From NCBI GenBank assembly GCA_033675545.1, contig JAWDGP010001136.1:270583-334582 (forward strand): a stretch of DNA of 64,000 nucleotides, in the 5' to 3' direction. The notes beneath the pieces were generated by a model. That model was not told where the DNA came from and ran no database searches. It saw only the letters and a program-made list of their open reading frames with translations. Positions 59,417-64,000 of the stretch are shown piece after piece. Within the stretch, counting starts at the first letter, position 1; every line of letters begins with the position of its first letter. The DNA is from Elysia crispata (Eukaryota; Mollusca; Gastropoda; Plakobranchidae). Position numbers and translations under genes: made by a program.

Positions 59417-60673
59417 CTATTTTCCCAAACAAAAACCGATTCCAAAATAAAAACAAAGACACCCGTAATAATACTATTAAATAATTTTTGTATAAAATAT
59501 AAATTAAAAAAAAAGAATCATTATAACAACTAACATATTTGAATTTATTGAGATTCATCCATTGGTATTTTTAGCGACGGCTCACCTTTTCTCAAAGACA
59601 ACTAGACGACAAGAGAAACTATCTGTCTTGACATAAAAAAATAGTCTCATAAAACATGCAAATCAATGACCTCTTTGAAAACACGCATGCGGACCTTCCA
59701 GGACAGCAAGATAAAATAAAAAAAAATCTGTTTTTAGATTTCGGCTTATCTTTGATAATTATCATCTTCATAGCCACAACATCCCGCCCTGGCTCAAGAA
59801 TGTCGAGAAAAAAGTGAAATCGATATGCAAAAAAACAAACTTCATTCGAAACTTTGAAAAGATAAAGTACTCACTAAAATCAGAACAATGAAATTAAGCA
59901 TGTTACGTTCTGACAACACATACAAAGTATACGCATTGTATTTCTGCAACACAAAAAGAGGTAAAAATAACACTCATCTCCTTCGTAGATTTATACTCTC
60001 GCGATCTAAAGGAGTTTTATGGTAGGGCTCTAATTATCGTCACAGACTTGTAGTTGGTCTCATCTTTGTAAGTTACACTCATGCATTAATATGTTATAGT
60101 TACCGAAATTTTACCGTTATGTCATTTGTGTTTTCAGTTTAAAGATTGGCACTGTTACATATCGACTACGAAAAAAATTAGAAAATAAGTCTTTTGTTTA
60201 GGCAAATTCACTATGTAAAAATCGAACCTATTTAAAGTCTCTCCTAAATGTTCGTTGTCAGACTATGGAGGTTCCTTGTTACGTTAGCTCACTCTATTTT
60301 CGTAATACTGTCTTGCGGTGATCCATAGATATCCATTTATCTATACCTGCGTGACTTTGGGTTTTTGTACAGCAAAAAGTGAACACAATTGAGTAAGCTA
60401 CTTCTTAATTGGTCGAGGGGAGAGAAAAGAAATGAGGAGGAGAAATGATAAGTCAGTGAATAAAGAAAAAATAAGAACAAAACTTTACTGCCAACTAAAA
60501 AAAACTGTTTCTAACATGTTTTGAATTATTGTGGCAAAATGAAATCTTGATTTATTTCTGAATCTTTTTCTCTTTTTTAAGCCATTGGATATTTTATTTT
60601 TACCGTCATTCGAATCATACAATCATGTTCCCTTCCAAAGTCAAAGCAAGTTATATCAATTCCAATCAATTAA

Positions 60674-60677
<4 letters not shown>
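56601..60677. other. No gene seen; several microsatellites
   Basis: Microsatellites at 56979-57126 (CT)n, 57728-57766 (TA)n(TG)n, 58411-58456 (TA)n, 59122-59206 (AG)n and 59366-59415 (TA)n. Remaining sequence is AT-rich without recognisable coding content. Confidence 0.55.

Positions 60678-60747
<70 letters not shown>
60678..60747. repeat. (TA)35 array
   Basis: Pure TA dinucleotide run. Confidence 0.95.
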
Positions 60748-60752
<5 letters not shown>

Positions 60753-60829
60753 GTTGGCATTTTCACCGACCAGTAACTACATAGTCAAAAGGAAGCTACT
60801 GTAAACTTGTGCGCAGAGACTTACTGGCA

Positions 60830-63330
60830 ACAACAGTAATTGTTCAAAGAGACGGACGAGATATCACTGTTATCTATTGTATAGAGAGGTGAACGAGCAG
60901 CCAATGTTTTGTATTGTAGAGAGAGAGACGAATGAACAACTAAGATTATCTAATGTATAAAGAGAGAGACGAACAAATAATAGTATCTATTGTATAGACA
61001 GACGAACGACCAATTTTATCTATTATATAGAGACATTGACGAACAACCAATATTATCTGTTGTATAGAGACAGAAGAACAACTAATGGTATCTATTGTAT
61101 AGAGAGACAGACGAACAATTAATTTTATCTATTGAATAGACAGACCAACGAGCAACCAGCGTTAATTATTGTATAGAGAAACGAACAAACGATGTTTTCT
61201 TTTGTATAGAAAGACGGGCGAACAAATAATATTATCTATGGTATAGAGTGACGGACAAACAACCAATGTTATCTATAGTGTAGAGAGACGGTCGAACAAA
61301 CATTATTTTGTATTGTTATAAAGAAACAGGCAAACAACCAATGTATCTGTTGTATAAAGAGAAGGAATAACACGTAATATTATCTATTGTATAAAAAGAC
61401 AGAACAAAAACAAATTTTATCTATTGAATAGAGAGGCGACGAACAGCCATTTTATCTATTATAAAGAGAGCCGAACCAACAATCACTGTTATCAATTGTA
61501 TCGAGAGATTACGAACAACCAATTATATCTTATGTATAGAGACATTGATGAACAACTTTTGTAATCTACTGTTTAGAGAGACGAACGCACAACTAATGTT
61601 GTTTACTGTATTGAGAGATGTACGAGCATTTGTTATTAATTGTATAGTCAAACGGATGAACAACCAAAGCTATGTATTGCCTAGAGAGACGGACGAACAA
61701 ACAATGTTATCTATGGTATAGAGAGACGGAAGAAAAACCAATGTTATCTATGGTATAGAGAGACGGAAGAACAACCAATGTTATCTATGGTATAGAGAGA
61801 CGGATGAAAAACCAATGTATTGTATAGATAGACGAACAACCAATGTTATCTATTATATCGACAGAGGAACATCCAATGTTATGTATTGTTTGGACAGATG
61901 AACAACTAATGATATGTATTGTATAGACACACGAGCAACCAATGTTATGTATTGTATAGACATACGAACAATAATGTTATGTTTCGTATATACAGACGGA
62001 CGAATAACCAATACTATGTATTGTAGAGAACTAAACGAACAAATAATATTATCTATGGTATAGAGAGACGGACGAACAACAATGTTATTTATTGTATAGA
62101 GAGATGAGCGAACAAATAATATTATCTATGGTATAGAGAGACGGACGAACAACAATGTTATTTATTGTATAGAGGGATGAGCGAACAACAATGTTATTTA
62201 TTGTATAGAGAGACGAGCGAACAACAATGTTATTTATTGTATAGAGAGACGAGCGAACAAAAATGTTATTTATTGTAAAGAGAGACGGACGAACAACCAG
62301 TGTTATTCATTATATAGAGAGACGGACGAACAACAATGTTATTTATTGTATAGAGAGACGGACGAACAACAATGTTATTTATTGTATAGAGAGACGGACG
62401 AACAACAATGTTATTTATTGTATAGAGAGACGGACGAACAACAATGTTATTTATTGTATAGAGAGATGAGCGAACAACAATGTTATTTATTGTATAGAGA
62501 GACGAGCGAACAACAATGTTATTTATTGTATAGAGAGACGAGCGAACAACAATGTTATTTATTGTATAGAGAGACGGACTAACAAACAATGTTATCTATT
62601 GTATAGAGAGACGAGCGAACAACAATGTTATTTATTGTATAGAGAGACGGACTAACAAACAATGTTATCTAATGTATAGAGAGACGAGCGAACAACAATG
62701 TTATTTATTGTGTAGAGAGACGGACTAACAAACAATGTTATTTATTGTATAGAGAGACGAGCGAACAAAAATGTTATTTATTGTATAGAGAGACGAGCGA
62801 ACAACAATGTTATTTATTGTATAGAGAGACGAGCGAACAACCAGTGTTATTTATTGTATAGAGAGACGAGCGAACAACAATGTTATTTATTGTATAGAGA
62901 GACGAGCGAACAACAATGTTATTTATTGTATAGAGAGACGAGCGAACAACAATGTTATTTATTGTATAGAGAGACGAGCGAACAACAATGTTATTTATTG
63001 TATAGAGAGACGAACTAACAAACAATGTTATCTATTGTATAGAAAGACGGACGAACAAACAATGTTATCTATTGTATAGAGAGACGGACGAACAAACAAT
63101 GTTATCTATTGTATAGAAAGACGAACTAACAAACAATGTTATCTATTGTATAGAAAGACGAACTAACAAACAATGTTATCTATTGTATAGAGAGACGGAC
63201 GAACAAACAATGTTATCTATTGTATAGAGAGGCGGACGAACAAACAATGTTATCTATTGTATAGAGAGGCGGACGAACAAACAATGTTATCTATTGTATA
63301 GAGAGGCGGACGAGCAGCTAATGTTACCTT
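60830..63330. repeat. 36/37-bp minisatellite, about 2.5 kb
   Basis: About 65 tandem copies of GTTATTTATTGTATAGAGAG plus ACGAGCGAACAACAAT (36 bp) or ACGGACGAACAAACAAT (37 bp). Left copies (to about 61900) are diverged and uneven; right copies (62200-63300) are nearly identical. Variants with GACTAACAAACAAT alternate with GAGCGAACAACAAT at 62570-62760. Open frames on both strands follow from the 36-bp unit. Confidence 0.95.
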
Positions 63331-63339
63331 TTGTACAAT

Positions 63340-63886
63340 GCACGCAAATAGAGCAAAACTCAGGAGCATTCAACGATCTTGATTAAGCTGAAAGATGAGC
63401 GACCACTCATTTTCGCTAATATAAAGAAGGAATAAAGGGCATTCAGTATAACCTATAAGTTTACTCCACTTCAGCTTCCAAGCTACGAAAAGAGAAAAGT
63501 GAAGCAACACAATCATTGTCCAGTGTATTCAATTGTCCTCACTTAAACGCAATCCACGAATATTGTTTTATTGTCTCTCCCAATCAGTTAAGTTTGTATT
63601 ATGGTAATTGGTGGAGCGCTTTGGTTGATTTGATCTGATTGACACTTAAATAGCTTCTTGGGAATAAACTACAAATTAAGACATAAGGACGGGCGTGCAA
63701 AACGGAAGTTCAGTGTTAGCCTTAGTGCCACTGGCTCCTTTGTAGCTTGTGCCAGATACGTACTAATGCCTTACGAGGATACTCAGTGATCTTTGGGTAC
63801 CGCTGGGAGATCTGCGGTACACCAAGTCCAACTTAGTGTTAGGAGTTAATTTACTTCCAAGTCGGTCACCGCTGTTAAGTAATTGG

Positions 63887-63949
<63 letters not shown>

Positions 63950-64000
63950 CTCTACTTAAGCAAAACTCTTGATCATATTGAATCACGGTCCGCTGTAAAA
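63340..64000. other. No gene seen; poly-T tract of about 60
   Basis: A T run of about 60 at 63890-63949 may be the poly-A tail of a minus-strand retro-insertion whose body would lie to the right; only 50 bp remain, so this cannot be judged. Confidence 0.4.

Noticed and set aside
60830..63330. Regular 36-37 bp repeats that superficially resemble a CRISPR array
   Set aside because: Units abut directly with no unique spacers, the host is eukaryotic and no cas-like gene is present: an ordinary minisatellite.
63840..63860. 14-base match between the motif after TGGCGCC at 41 kb and the minus strand near 63.85 kb
   Set aside because: A match of that length is expected by chance in two strands of 64 kb of AT-rich DNA.

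Overview
This is eukaryotic, AT-rich, extremely repeat-rich animal DNA. It holds one recognisable gene: the 5' two-thirds of a novel-type (delta/theta-class) protein kinase C on the minus strand. Nine coding exons can be placed between 19183 and 1065. They run from the start codon through a C2-like domain, pseudosubstrate, C1A and C1B domains and an acidic hinge to the first residues of the kinase domain (GKGSFGK). The rest of the kinase lies beyond position 1. All nine exons join in frame at GT-AG sites and give about 376 residues. The protein type, small exons in large introns, abundant (CT)n arrays, tRNA-derived SINE remnants and recurrent AGATCTAG motifs suggest a mollusc, perhaps a heterobranch gastropod. 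That assignment is inference.

Layout. 1-700: decayed transposon-type ORF in the intron after exon 9. 1065-5389: exons 9 to 4, including both C1 domains. 5394-6010: a 97-bp tandem array that begins 4 nt from the exon 4 acceptor and copies that acceptor's upstream region. 6130-7260: 37-bp array. 7417-7483: exon 3. 7484-18351: a 10.9-kb intron with long CT/GA arrays, a 63-bp array, a transposase relic and a second, unrelated 97-bp array. 18352-19183: exons 2 and 1. 19187-19260: GC-rich promoter-like block, followed by a G-rich 72-bp array.

From about 19.9 kb to 64 kb I find no convincing exon, tRNA or rRNA gene. The DNA is a succession of tandem arrays (units of about 49, 44, 42, 77, 36, 56, 59, 44 and 36-37 bp), long di- and trinucleotide arrays, a tRNA-derived SINE head, a possible LTR fragment and a pair of diverged 190-bp direct repeats. 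It could be intergenic or a long 5' UTR intron; the sequence does not decide this.

I found no new multi-gene system. The most interesting signals concern the kinase gene: a minisatellite that multiplied a 3' splice-site module, a 180-bp GA array directly after a 5' splice site, and several telling residues in the protein (conserved phosphotyrosine-binding triad in the C2 domain, Phe at the C1B 'toggle' position, and a hinge resembling the caspase/tyrosine site of vertebrate PKC-delta).
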